In this document: one piece after another, positions 8,137-15,923 of the stretch | Layout: every line of letters starts with the position of its first letter | Numbering within the stretch: the first letter of the stretch is position 1 | Origin: Nocardioides salarius | Lineage (GTDB): Bacteria > Actinomycetota > Actinomycetes > Propionibacteriales > Nocardioidaceae | Length of the DNA: 64,000 bases | Assembly (NCBI RefSeq): GCF_016907435.1 | Contig: NZ_JAFBBZ010000001.1 | Location: 558,001-622,000 of the forward strand | Reading direction: 5' to 3' | Made by a program: the position numbers and the translations under genes | The notes under the pieces: generated by a model | What the model was told of the DNA's origin: nothing | The model's input: only the letters and a program-made list of their open reading frames with translations | The model's database searches: none

Positions 8137-8640
8137 TCAGGAGGCGGCGATCCGGTCGTGCGTGGCGCTGAGGTAGCGGTCGGTGTCGGGGTGGAACATG
8201 GTGACCAGGATCGCGACCTCGACCACCAGCGAGAGGTAGCTGAGCACCACGAAGACCTGGGGCGGCTCGACGCGGATGCCGCTCAGGGTCGCGACCGCCG
8301 TCATCACCACCAGCACCGCCAGGCACACCCGCGCCCAGTGGTGGCCGTTGCGGAAGAAGACCAGCAGCACCCCCATCAGCATCGCCATCACCACGAAGAG
8401 CACCGCGGCGACCGGGAAGAACTGCGGGACCGCGATCGGCTGCTCCTCGATCAGGTAGTCGAGACCCTGCCGCTCGAGGATCTCGGCGGCCGAGCGGTGC
8501 CCCCGCGCCCAGTTGAGCACCAGGTCGTCGCGCAGCACCGCCGTCAGGACCACGGTCAGGGCCCCCAGCGCCAGCAGCACCAGGTGCAGCCGCAGGCACG
8601 CCCTCAGCGCGCGCGGTCGTTCCAGGCGGTCGTCGTCCAT
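8137..8640 (-). CDS. Conserved membrane protein, four predicted helices
   Basis: Integral membrane protein of 167 residues. Hydrophobic stretches lie at LVLLALGALTVVLTAVL, FFPVAAVLFVVMAMLMGVLLVFF, VCLAVLVVMTAVATL and VFVVLSYLSLVVEVAILVTMF, with a soluble loop between the first two. The C-terminal FHPDTDRYL is probably cytosolic. ATG at 8640 starts the hydrophobic frame sensibly; earlier codons are Arg-rich shadow sequence. I do not recognise the family. It is divergent from ybaK and shares no operon. Confidence 0.75.
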   Translation of the reverse strand: MDDDRLERPRALRACLRLHLVLLALGALTVVLTAVLRDDLVLNWARGHRSAAEILERQGLDYLIEEQPIAVPQFFPVAAVLFVVMAMLMGVLLVFFRNGHHWARVCLAVLVVMTAVATLSGIRVEPPQVFVVLSYLSLVVEVAILVTMFHPDTDRYLSATHDRIAAS

Positions 8641-8724
8641 GACGGCCCTCTCTCGTGCGTGGTCTCGTGCGTGGTCTCGTGGTCCGGGGGCGGCAGCCGG
8701 GTGCGGGGCACCCGGTGCGAACTC

Positions 8725-8730
8725 TAGGGT
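8725..8730 (+). promoter_or_regulatory. Minus-10 box of ybaK (leaderless type)
   Basis: TAGGGT, seven bases before the ATG at 8738. Confidence 0.6.
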
Positions 8731-8737
8731 CGCAGCC

Positions 8738-9223
8738 ATGAGCACCGAGCACCCGGGCATCGCCCGGTTCCGCGCCGAGCTGGCCCGCCTGGGTGGGCAC
8801 GGCGAGGTCGTCGTCCTGCCCGACGCCGTCCACACCGCCGCGCTGGCCGCCGAGGCCCTGGGCTGCGAGGTGGGCGCGATCGCCAACAGCCTGCTCTTCG
8901 ACGCCGGCGGCTCGCCGGTGCTGGTGCTGACCTCGGGCGCGCACCGGGTCGACGTGCGGGCGCTCGCCGAGCGCATCGGGGTCGAGCGCCTCGCCCGGGC
9001 CGGCCCCGACTTCGTGCGCGAGCACACGGGGCAGGTGATCGGCGGGGTCTCCCCCCTCGCCCACCCGGCGCCGGTGCCGACGTACCTCGACGAGTGGCTG
9101 GCGCGCCACGAGGTCGTCTGGGCGGCCGCGGGCCACCCCGCCGCCGTCTTCTCGACCTCCTTCGAGGAGCTGCGCCAGATGACCGGCGCCGGCGTCGTCG
9201 ACGTCGAGGCCCCGCCGGCCTGA
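8738..9223 (+). CDS. YbaK/EbsC-family aminoacyl-tRNA deacylase
   Basis: Predicted trans-editing enzyme that removes wrong amino acids from tRNA, 161 residues, close to the length of single-domain YbaK/ProX proteins. Family-like features are VGAIANSLLFDAGGSPVLVLTSGAHRVD and GQVIGGVSPLAHPAPVPTYLDE; the latter matches the GGxxP substrate loop. The start is fixed by a leaderless minus-10 box seven bases upstream. The next gene begins 22 bases after its stop but has its own minus-10 box. Which misacylated tRNA it edits cannot be told from sequence. Confidence 0.85.
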   Translation: MSTEHPGIARFRAELARLGGHGEVVVLPDAVHTAALAAEALGCEVGAIANSLLFDAGGSPVLVLTSGAHRVDVRALAERIGVERLARAGPDFVREHTGQVIGGVSPLAHPAPVPTYLDEWLARHEVVWAAAGHPAAVFSTSFEELRQMTGAGVVDVEAPPA

Positions 9224-9233
9224 GCCGCCTGGC

Positions 9234-9239
9234 TAGTCT
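9234..9239 (+). promoter_or_regulatory. Minus-10 box of the flavoprotein gene (leaderless type)
   Basis: TAGTCT, six bases before GTG 9246. This spacing favours GTG 9246 over GTG 9240 as the start. Confidence 0.55.
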
Positions 9240-9245
9240 GTGCCC

Positions 9246-10547
9246 GTGGCGAGGGTCGTGGTGGTCGGGGGCGGGTACGCCGGCCTCGCCACCGCCGGCC
9301 GGCTCGCCAAGACCGGCCACGACGTCACCCTCCTCGAGCGTGCCGCGACCCTCGGCGGGGCCCTGGGCTCGGTGCACGCCGACGGCTACCGCTGGGACGC
9401 CGGCCCGACGTCGACGCTGCTTCCCGCGGTGCTGCGCGACCTGTTCCGCAAGACCGGGCGCCCGCTCGAGCGCGAGCTCGACCTGGTCGCGCTGGAGACG
9501 GTGCGCACGCACCGCTTCGTCGACGGCTCCGAGCTGGCCCTGCCCGGCGGGTCGCGCTCGGGGCAGCTGCGGGCGGTGGAGGAGCTCTCCCCCGGCCAGG
9601 GCCAGGCGTGGCTCGACCACGTCGCGGCCTACACCGACGACTGGGAGGTGCTGCGCCGCCACTACCTCGAGCAGCCGTGGGAGCGCACCTCGCTGCCGGC
9701 CGACCTCAAGGAGCGGCTGGGCTCGCGCGAGACCCTGCAGCGGCGGCTGCGCCGCACGCTCAAGGACGACCGGCTGCGCGACGTCGCGGCCCACCCCTTC
9801 GTCACCGACGGCCACGCCGTCCGCGACGTCCCCGCCTGGATGGGCCTGGTGGCCTACCTCGAGCAGCGCTTCGGGTCCTGGACGGTGCCCGGCGGGATGG
9901 CACGGGTCGGCGAGGTGCTCGCCGCGCGGATGAGCACCCGCGGGGTCGACGTGCGCCTGCGCACCGTCGTGCGCGACGTCGTGGTGCGCGGCGGCCGGGC
10001 CGTGGCGGTCAGCACCGACGACGGCGAGGTCGACGCCGACGTCGTCGTCTGCGCGATCGACCCCCGCGGCCTGCCGGCACTGGCCAGGCTGGTCGAGCGC
10101 ACCATGCCGGCGATCCCGCCCGTCGTGTGCCACGTGGGGCTGAGCGGTGACCTGCCCGAGGTGCCCCACGAGCTCGTGCTGCACGGCGACCCCACGCTGG
10201 TGGTGCGCACCGGCGGCGAGGCCCCCGACGGCGGCGCCGCCTGGACCGTGCAGGGCCGCGGCCGCCTGGCCGAGGACGTGCTGGTCGCGCTGGCACGGCA
10301 CCGCATCGACGTGCGCGGCCAGGTCGTCACCCGGGTCGACCGCTCCCCGCGCGACCTCGTCGAGGCCTGGGGCGGCTCACCGCTCGGCCTGCTGTGGCAG
10401 GGCCGGGCCACGGTGCAGCGCCGCCTCGGCCCCGACACGCCCGTGCCCGGTGTGTACGCCGCCGGCGCGCACGCGACACCGGGCGCGGGGCTGCCCTTCG
10501 TGGGGCTGTCGGCGGCCCTGGTGGCCCAGTGCGTGGGACCCGCCTGA
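9246..10547 (+). CDS. FAD-dependent oxidoreductase, phytoene desaturase-like
   Basis: Flavoprotein of about 433 residues. The N-terminus has a Rossmann FAD-binding loop, VVVVGGGYAGLATAGRLA, then the acidic VTLLER end of the second strand. The C-terminus has GVYAAGAHATPGAGLPFVGLSAALVA, the second FAD-contact motif of the CrtI/NAD(P)-binding amine-oxidase group. CrtI proteins are usually nearer 500 residues, so the substrate domain is reduced. A polyprenyl diphosphate synthase lies 1 kb away, but no phytoene synthase is in the window, so a carotenoid role is only possible. It is convergent with metF. Confidence 0.8.
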   Translation: MARVVVVGGGYAGLATAGRLAKTGHDVTLLERAATLGGALGSVHADGYRWDAGPTSTLLPAVLRDLFRKTGRPLERELDLVALETVRTHRFVDGSELALPGGSRSGQLRAVEELSPGQGQAWLDHVAAYTDDWEVLRRHYLEQPWERTSLPADLKERLGSRETLQRRLRRTLKDDRLRDVAAHPFVTDGHAVRDVPAWMGLVAYLEQRFGSWTVPGGMARVGEVLAARMSTRGVDVRLRTVVRDVVVRGGRAVAVSTDDGEVDADVVVCAIDPRGLPALARLVERTMPAIPPVVCHVGLSGDLPEVPHELVLHGDPTLVVRTGGEAPDGGAAWTVQGRGRLAEDVLVALARHRIDVRGQVVTRVDRSPRDLVEAWGGSPLGLLWQGRATVQRRLGPDTPVPGVYAAGAHATPGAGLPFVGLSAALVAQCVGPA

Positions 10548-10566
10548 CACCGCGGCGACGGCCACG

Positions 10567-10589
10567 GCCCCTGCCGGCCCGTCAGGGGC
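10567..10589. terminator. Possible bidirectional terminator hairpin between the flavoprotein and metF
   Basis: GCCCCTG (10567-10573) and CAGGGGC (10583-10589) form a 7-bp GC stem with a nine-base loop at a convergent junction. The right arm overlaps the metF stop codon. There is no U-tract, as is common in actinobacteria. Confidence 0.4.
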
Positions 10590-11472
10590 GGACGTCGAGC
10601 TTCTCGAAGATCTCGCGCGTGGCCTTCGACCGGTTCAGCGTGTAGAAGTGCAGCCCCGGTGCTCCGCCCTCGAGCAGCTCCTGGCACAGCTCGGCGGCCT
10701 GGGTGATGCCCTCGGCGCGCATCGAGACCGGGTCGCCGTCGTGGGCGCTGATGCGCTCGACCACGTCGGCGGGCACGTCGGTGCCGATGAGCTCGCCCTG
10801 GCGGCGGATCGCCTGCAGGTTCAGGATCGGCATGATGCCCGGCAGGATCGGCAGGTCCACGCCCCGCTCACGCACCCGCTCGACGAGCGAGAAGTAGTCG
10901 GCGGCCCGGAAGAACATCTGGGTCACGGCGAACTCGGCGCCGGCGCGGGCCTTGGCGACAAGCACGTCGGCGTCGTGCTCGAGCGAGGCCGACGAGGGGT
11001 GCCGCTCGGGGAACGCCGCGACGCCGATGCGGAACTCGCGACGGGCGGCGACCAGCTCGACCAGCTGGTCGGCGTGGTCGAGGCCGCCCTCGGTGGGCGT
11101 CCACTCGGCGCGCGGGCCCTCGGTGGGGTCGCCGCGCAGGGCCATCACGTGGTGGACGCCGGCGGCGGCGTACTCGTCGAGGATCTGCTCGAGCTCGGTG
11201 CGGGTGTGCCCCACGCAGGTCAGGTGGGCCATCGGCAGCATCGAGGTCTCGCGCGCGATCCGTCCGGTCAGGCGCACCGTGGTGCCGCGACTGCTGCCGC
11301 CGGCGCCGTAGGTGACCGAGACGAAGGTCGGGTCGTAGGGCTCGAGCGCGCGCACGGCGTCCCACAGCTGGGCCTCTCCGGCCTCGTCCTTGGGCGGGAA
11401 GAACTCGAACGAGAAGGAGCGCCCACCCGCAGCGATCAGGTCGGTGAGCGCACGTCCGCGGCCGATGGTCAT
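10582..11472 (-). CDS. metF: Methylenetetrahydrofolate reductase
   Basis: Reduces 5,10-methylene-THF to 5-methyl-THF for methionine synthesis. The 296-residue TIM barrel matches bacterial MetF length. FSFEFFPPKDEAGEAQLW near the N-terminus has the catalytic Glu region, PTFVSVTYGAGGSS follows, and the FAD/substrate segments HLTCVGHTRTEL and VMALRGDP are present. ATG at 11472 sits seven bases from a TAGAAT minus-10 box. It is divergent from the polyprenyl synthase gene, as in the M. tuberculosis Rv2172c/idsA2 pair. Confidence 0.93.
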   Translation of the reverse strand: MTIGRGRALTDLIAAGGRSFSFEFFPPKDEAGEAQLWDAVRALEPYDPTFVSVTYGAGGSSRGTTVRLTGRIARETSMLPMAHLTCVGHTRTELEQILDEYAAAGVHHVMALRGDPTEGPRAEWTPTEGGLDHADQLVELVAARREFRIGVAAFPERHPSSASLEHDADVLVAKARAGAEFAVTQMFFRAADYFSLVERVRERGVDLPILPGIMPILNLQAIRRQGELIGTDVPADVVERISAHDGDPVSMRAEGITQAAELCQELLEGGAPGLHFYTLNRSKATREIFEKLDVRP

Positions 11473-11479
11473 GGCGCCG

Positions 11480-11485
11480 ATTCTA
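11480..11485 (-). promoter_or_regulatory. Minus-10 box of metF (leaderless type)
   Basis: TAGAAT on the minus strand, seven bases before ATG 11472. Confidence 0.6.
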
Positions 11486-11548
11486 TGGAGCGCCTGCGCA
11501 CCTAGGGGTGGGCGTCCACCCAACGGCGCCAGTTCTGGGTACGTCTCC

Positions 11549-11554
11549 TACTGT
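11549..11554 (+). promoter_or_regulatory. Minus-10 box of the polyprenyl synthase gene (leaderless type)
   Basis: TACTGT, six bases before GTG 11561; it fixes the start choice. Confidence 0.6.
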
Positions 11555-11560
11555 GATGCG

Positions 11561-12649
11561 GTGAGCGACTCCCCCGCCCCCGCGGCCTCCACCACCTGGG
11601 ACGCCGACGGCTTCCGCGACCAGGTCCAGGCCGCACTGGAGCAGTTCCTCGACCGGCAGGCCGACCGCCTGGCCCCGCTGGGCCCCGACGCGGAGCGGCT
11701 GCTCGCCGAGGCCCGCGCCGTGGTCGCCGGCGGCAAGCGCCTGCGCGCCGCATTCTGCTGGTGGGGCCACCTGGCCGTGGCCGCACCGGTCGACGAGCAG
11801 GCACTGGTGCGCGCCTGCGCCGCGCTCGAGCTGCTGCACGCGAGCGCGCTCGTGCACGACGACCTGATGGACGCCTCCGACACCCGTCGCGGGCGCCCGG
11901 CCACGCACCGCGCCTTCGAGCGCGAGCACCGCTCCGACGCCTGGCGCGGCGACCCGGAGCAGTACGGCGCCGCCGCGGCGATCCTGCTCGGCGACCTGCT
12001 GCTGTCGTGGTCCGACGAGCTGCTGCGCGGCTGCGGGCTGCCGCTGCCGCGCGTGGTCGCGGCCCTCGAGGTGCTCGACCTGTGCCGCACCGAGGTGATC
12101 GCGGGGCAGTTCCTCGACGTCTCGGTGCAGGCCCGGGGCCGCGCCGACGTCGACGCCGCGATGACGGTGCTGCGCTACAAGTCCGCGAAGTACTCGATCG
12201 AGCGTCCGCTCCAGGTCGGGGCGGCGCTCGCCGGCGCCGACGCCGCCGCGATGGACCAGCTGAGCGCCTTCGGCCTCCCGCTCGGCGAGGCCTTCCAGCT
12301 GCGCGACGACCTGCTGGGCGTCTACGGCGACCCGGCCACGACCGGCAAGCCCGCTGGCGACGACCTGGTCGAGGGCAAGCGCACGGTGCTGGTCGCACTG
12401 GCCCTCGACGGGGCCGACGAGGACGACGCGGCCCTGCTCGACCGGGCCCTGGGCCGCCCCCTCGACGCCGACCAGGTCGAGCGGCTGCGCTCGATCATCA
12501 CCGGCTCCGGCGCCCAGGCCCAGGTCGAGGAGGTCATCACCGCGCTGACCCGGCGCGCCACCGACTCGCTCGAGCGCAGCGGCCTGGACCCCGAGGCCCG
12601 GACGGTCCTCACCACCCTCGCGGCCGCGGCCACCCAGCGCGTCGTCTGA
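11561..12649 (+). CDS. idsA: Polyprenyl diphosphate synthase (GGPP synthase-like)
   Basis: Trans-isoprenyl chain elongation enzyme of 362 residues. GGKRLRAAFCWWG is the IPP-binding region. VHDDLMDASDTRRG is the first Asp-rich motif (DDxxD) and QLRDDLLGVYGDP the second; GKPAGDDLVEGKRT is the conserved lysine loop after it. The bulky residues before the first Asp motif suggest geranylgeranyl-range products, but chain length needs assay. It matches the position of idsA2 (Rv2173) next to the metF-like gene. The 3' end almost abuts the convergent gene at 12658. Confidence 0.9.
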   Translation: MSDSPAPAASTTWDADGFRDQVQAALEQFLDRQADRLAPLGPDAERLLAEARAVVAGGKRLRAAFCWWGHLAVAAPVDEQALVRACAALELLHASALVHDDLMDASDTRRGRPATHRAFEREHRSDAWRGDPEQYGAAAAILLGDLLLSWSDELLRGCGLPLPRVVAALEVLDLCRTEVIAGQFLDVSVQARGRADVDAAMTVLRYKSAKYSIERPLQVGAALAGADAAAMDQLSAFGLPLGEAFQLRDDLLGVYGDPATTGKPAGDDLVEGKRTVLVALALDGADEDDAALLDRALGRPLDADQVERLRSIITGSGAQAQVEEVITALTRRATDSLERSGLDPEARTVLTTLAAAATQRVV

Positions 12650-12657
12650 CGCGAGGG

Positions 12658-13122
12658 TCAGGGGCCGATACGGGCGTACGTCGCCCCGGCGTCGTCGCTG
12701 TAGTAGCGCTCCCCGCGCGGGCCGGCGACCAGCAGCGCGCCGTCGCCGACGTCGTACTCGGTGTAGTAGCGGCTGCCGGGCTGCGCGGGCAGGACGCCCG
12801 CGGCGTCGGGGAAGGGACGCCGGACCACCCCGGCGGGCAGGTCGGCGCCGGTGTCGACGTCGGCCAGCAGGTCGATGACCCGCAGCGGCAGGTCGACGGG
12901 AGAGACGTAGGGCAGCCCGCTGACCGGGTCGACGGGCGCGACCTCCCCGGAGGGGGCGGTGCGCTGGTCGGGGTCCTGGCCGCCGAAGGTCGAGCTGCCG
13001 GGGTCGCGACCGGCCAGCAGCCAGATGCCGACGGCCAGGGCCAGCACCAGCACCATGGCGAGCGCGCCGGAGGGTCCCCCGCGCGGGGGGCGGACGTTCT
13101 CGGGAGAGATCCGGTAGACCAC
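12658..13122 (-). CDS. Membrane-anchored RNase Sa-like protein, probably catalytically degenerate
   Basis: 154 residues with one N-terminal membrane helix (ALAMVLVLALAVGIWLLAG) and an outside C-terminal domain. From LPLRVIDLLADVD to RYYSDDAGATYARI it follows the guanyl-specific RNase Sa/barnase pattern: VLPAQPGSRYYTEYDV matches the segment with the general-base Glu. The later active-site Arg segment is shortened to GDGALLVAGPRG, and the position of the catalytic His (GDHYATF in RNase Sa) reads DDAGATY. Two of three catalytic residues therefore seem lost. GTG 13122 is the start. The assignment is by recalled motif similarity, not a search. Confidence 0.6.
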   Translation of the reverse strand: MVYRISPENVRPPRGGPSGALAMVLVLALAVGIWLLAGRDPGSSTFGGQDPDQRTAPSGEVAPVDPVSGLPYVSPVDLPLRVIDLLADVDTGADLPAGVVRRPFPDAAGVLPAQPGSRYYTEYDVGDGALLVAGPRGERYYSDDAGATYARIGP

Positions 13123-13165
13123 GGCGTCGGCTCCTGCTCAGGTCCTCGTCGGCTCCTGCTGGGGG

Positions 13166-13543
13166 CTAGAGCGCCATCGCCTGGGCGCGGCGCTTGACCT
13201 CGGAGCCGCGGTTCTCGCGCAGCGCGTCGATCGGCCGGCCCGGCAGCGCCTGGTCGAGGAACAGCCAGGCGATGCACTCGCGGTCGTCGTAGCGACCGTC
13301 GTGGAGCACGGTCAGCAGCCCGGGCAGGCCCTTGACGGGCAGCCGCTCCTCCTCGTCGATGAAGAGGGCGGGGATCTTCTGGCCCTCCCCCGGCACCGGC
13401 ACCGCGGCCGCCAGCTCGTGGGTACGGATCATCGTGCGGACCTTGCCGACGCTGACCTCGAGTCGGCGCGCCGCCTCGGCCCAGTCGATCCAGTCGTCGA
13501 CCAGGGCGGCCAGGTCGTGCTCGGCCAGGGAAGTCTCGCTCAT
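13166..13543 (-). CDS. Rv2175c-like DNA-binding protein
   Basis: Winged-helix DNA-binding protein of about 125 residues. LVDDWIDWAEAARRLEVSVGKVRTMIRTHELAA forms the helix-turn-helix half. IPALFIDEEERLPVKGLPGLLTVLHDGRYDDRECIAWLF is the conserved C-terminal half. In M. tuberculosis the homologue Rv2175c is a substrate of the neighbouring kinase PknL; here too the kinase gene is divergent and adjacent. The N-terminus MSETSLAEHD offers Ser/Thr candidates. ATG 13543 is chosen over an upstream in-frame ATG in GC-rich leader sequence. Confidence 0.85.
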   Translation of the reverse strand: MSETSLAEHDLAALVDDWIDWAEAARRLEVSVGKVRTMIRTHELAAAVPVPGEGQKIPALFIDEEERLPVKGLPGLLTVLHDGRYDDRECIAWLFLDQALPGRPIDALRENRGSEVKRRAQAMAL

Positions 13544-13653
13544 GGCTCCATGGTCCCACCCCGCACCAGGCCCGCCCAACCGAGCCGCCCGTGGGCCGGT
13601 GCGCCGACCCGCCTGCGGGCCGCCGGTGCCCGCCCCCGGCGGCCCGCCCGCCT

Positions 13654-13659
13654 ACCATG
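13654..13659 (+). promoter_or_regulatory. Minus-10 box of pknL
   Basis: TACCAT. A start about seven bases downstream would give a leader of roughly 35-40 bases containing the strong ribosome-binding site at 13692. Confidence 0.45.
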
Positions 13660-13691
13660 GAGCGGCCGGAACCTTCCCCGTCCGGTCCCGC

Positions 13692-13697
13692 AGGAGG
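13692..13697 (+). promoter_or_regulatory. Ribosome-binding site that decides the pknL start
   Basis: AGGAGG five bases before GTG 13703. It favours a start 25 codons upstream of the ATG at 13778 that directly precedes the kinase domain. Confidence 0.75.
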
Positions 13698-13702
13698 TCG
13701 CT

Positions 13703-15799
13703 GTGCCGCCAGACCGGCAGCCGCACGAGGTCGCCCGGCCTGCCCGACAGGGCACGTCCGGCGGTCCCGCCGACCCCATGACCGGGCGGCTGCTCGACGG
13801 TCGCTACCGCATCGGCCCCCGCATCGCGCGCGGCGGCATGGCCAGCGTCTACGAGGCCACCGACCTGCGTCTGGACCGCGTCGTGGCCGTGAAGGTGATG
13901 CACGTCGGGCTGGGTGACGACGAGGAGTTCGCCGCCCGCTTCGTGCGCGAGGCGCGGGCCGCCGCCCGGCTCTCGCACCCCAACGTGGTGGCCGTCTTCG
14001 ACCAGGGCGACGACGACGGCACGGTGTTCCTGGCCATGGAGCTCATCGCGGGCCACACGCTGCGCGACGTCATCGTCAAGGAGGCGCCGATGTCGCCGGC
14101 CCGCGCGCTGGCGCTCGTCGAGCCGGTCGTCTCCGCGCTGGCCGCGGCGCACCGCTCGGGCATTGTGCACCGCGACGTGAAGCCCGAGAACGTGCTGATC
14201 GCCGACGACGGCCGGGTCAAGGTGGCCGACTTCGGCCTGGCCAAGGCCGTGGGCACCGACACCCAGCACACCGCGACGGGCGGCGTGCTGATCGGCACCG
14301 TCTCCTACCTGGCCCCCGAGCTGGTCTCGCAGGGCATCAGCGACGCCCGCGCCGACGTCTACGCGGTGGGCGTGCTGCTCTACGAGCTGCTCACCGGCGC
14401 CAAGCCGCACGAGGGCGAGAGCCCCATCCAGGTCGCCTACAAGCACGTGCACGAGGACGTCGCCCCGCCCTCGCGGCTCGAGCCGACGCTGCCGGGGTAC
14501 GTCGACGCGCTGGTGGCCCGCGCCACCGCACGCGACCGCGGGCTGCGCCCGGCCGACGCCGGCGTCCTGCTGCACCACGTGCACCGGGTGGCGCACGCCC
14601 TGGCGGAGGGCGTGCGCGAGGACCCCGAGCTCACCCAGGACCTGGCACCGCTGCTGCTGCACCCCGACACCGGGGCGCCCGTGCTCGAGGAGCCCGTCCG
14701 CGAGGGCCCCGGCCCGTCGCTGGGCGCCCCTGCGGACGGCGACCACGAGCCGACGTCGCTGCTGCGCGCCGGCGTACCGGCTGCGGCGAGCGCCCCGGAC
14801 GGACCGCACCCGGCCCACCCGGTGAGCCGCCCGGCGGGGGCTGCCGCAGCGCCGGCCCGACCCGCTGGGCCCGGTCAGCCCGGTCAGCCCGGTCGGCCCG
14901 GTCGGCGGCGCCGGCGCTGGCGCGGTCCGCTGCTGGTGCTGCTGGCCGTGGTGCTGGCCACGACCCTCGGCCTGGGCGCCTGGTGGTACGGCTGGGCCCG
15001 CTACTCGACCGTGCCCAGCGTCCTGGAGCAGGGCCGTGCCTCGGCGGTCGCCGAGCTCGAGGACGCCGGCTTCGGCGTCGTCGTCGGCGAGGCCGTCTAC
15101 AGCAACCGGGTGCCCGAGGGCCGGGTGGTCAGCGCCGACCCGGGCGCCGGCAGCCGGGCCCTGACGGGCGACGACGTGACGATCGTGCTGAGCCTGGGGG
15201 TCGAGCTGTACCCCGTGCCCGAGCTCGCCGGCCGCAGCCTCGAGGAGGCCGAGGCCGCCCTGGCCGAGGTGGACCTCGAGCTCGGCCGGGTGCGCGAGAA
15301 GTTCTCCGAGACCGTGCCCGACGACCAGGTGGTGCGCAGCACGCCGGTCGCCGGCAGGGAGCTGCGTCCCGGCGCGGCCGTGGACCTCGTGGTCAGCAAG
15401 GGCCGGCGCCCGATCAACGTCGGTGACTGGGTCGGCGAGCCGGCCGACGAGGCCCAGCGCACGCTCGAGCGCAAGGGCCTGGTCGTCCAGCGCAACGAGG
15501 ACGTCTTCTCCGACGGCGTCCCCGCCGGGGACGTGGTGTCCCAGGAGCCGGGTGGCGGCACCCTGTTCAAGGGCGACACCGTGACGCTCACCGTCTCCAA
15601 GGGCCCCGAGCTCGTCGAGGTGCCCGGCGTGAAGGCCCAGGGCGTCGACGCCGCGCGGGCCGAGCTGGAGTCGCTCGGCTTCGTGGTGCGCGTCGAGAAC
15701 ATCTCCGACTACCTCGGCCTCGGCTTCGTCTTCCGCACCGACCCCGGGGGAGGCGAGCTCGTGCCGAGGGGCTCGACGATCACGCTCTACCTCATCTAG
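13703..15799 (+). CDS. pknL: Serine/threonine protein kinase with PASTA domains
   Basis: Transmembrane Hanks-type kinase of about 698 residues. After a 25-residue N-terminal extension come the glycine loop IARGGMASVYEA, VAVKVMH (ATP-binding Lys), HRDVKPEN (catalytic loop), DFGLAKA and the activation loop to YLAPE. A Pro/Gly-rich juxtamembrane segment leads to one membrane helix at about 409-430. Four extracellular PASTA repeats then end the protein. PASTA domains bind peptidoglycan fragments, so it probably senses the cell wall. Position beside the Rv2175c-like gene supports the name. GTG 13703 is chosen for its AGGAGG site. Confidence 0.92.
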   Translation: MPPDRQPHEVARPARQGTSGGPADPMTGRLLDGRYRIGPRIARGGMASVYEATDLRLDRVVAVKVMHVGLGDDEEFAARFVREARAAARLSHPNVVAVFDQGDDDGTVFLAMELIAGHTLRDVIVKEAPMSPARALALVEPVVSALAAAHRSGIVHRDVKPENVLIADDGRVKVADFGLAKAVGTDTQHTATGGVLIGTVSYLAPELVSQGISDARADVYAVGVLLYELLTGAKPHEGESPIQVAYKHVHEDVAPPSRLEPTLPGYVDALVARATARDRGLRPADAGVLLHHVHRVAHALAEGVREDPELTQDLAPLLLHPDTGAPVLEEPVREGPGPSLGAPADGDHEPTSLLRAGVPAAASAPDGPHPAHPVSRPAGAAAAPARPAGPGQPGQPGRPGRRRRRWRGPLLVLLAVVLATTLGLGAWWYGWARYSTVPSVLEQGRASAVAELEDAGFGVVVGEAVYSNRVPEGRVVSADPGAGSRALTGDDVTIVLSLGVELYPVPELAGRSLEEAEAALAEVDLELGRVREKFSETVPDDQVVRSTPVAGRELRPGAAVDLVVSKGRRPINVGDWVGEPADEAQRTLERKGLVVQRNEDVFSDGVPAGDVVSQEPGGGTLFKGDTVTLTVSKGPELVEVPGVKAQGVDAARAELESLGFVVRVENISDYLGLGFVFRTDPGGGELVPRGSTITLYLI

Positions 15800-15923
15800 T
15801 CATTTCTGACCATGCCCACCTGGTCCCTACGGGTCATTCTGCTTCGACCGATCGGGTAGCACACTCGTTCTCGCGGGCTCGGGGTCCGCAACCCCTGGGG
15901 AGGGGCAGCACGAGGGGGCGACG

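Noticed and set aside
15800..15923. Small RNA or terminator after pknL
   Set aside because: The gap is slightly AT-richer with a weak GACCA/TGGTC inverted repeat, but nothing strong enough to call.
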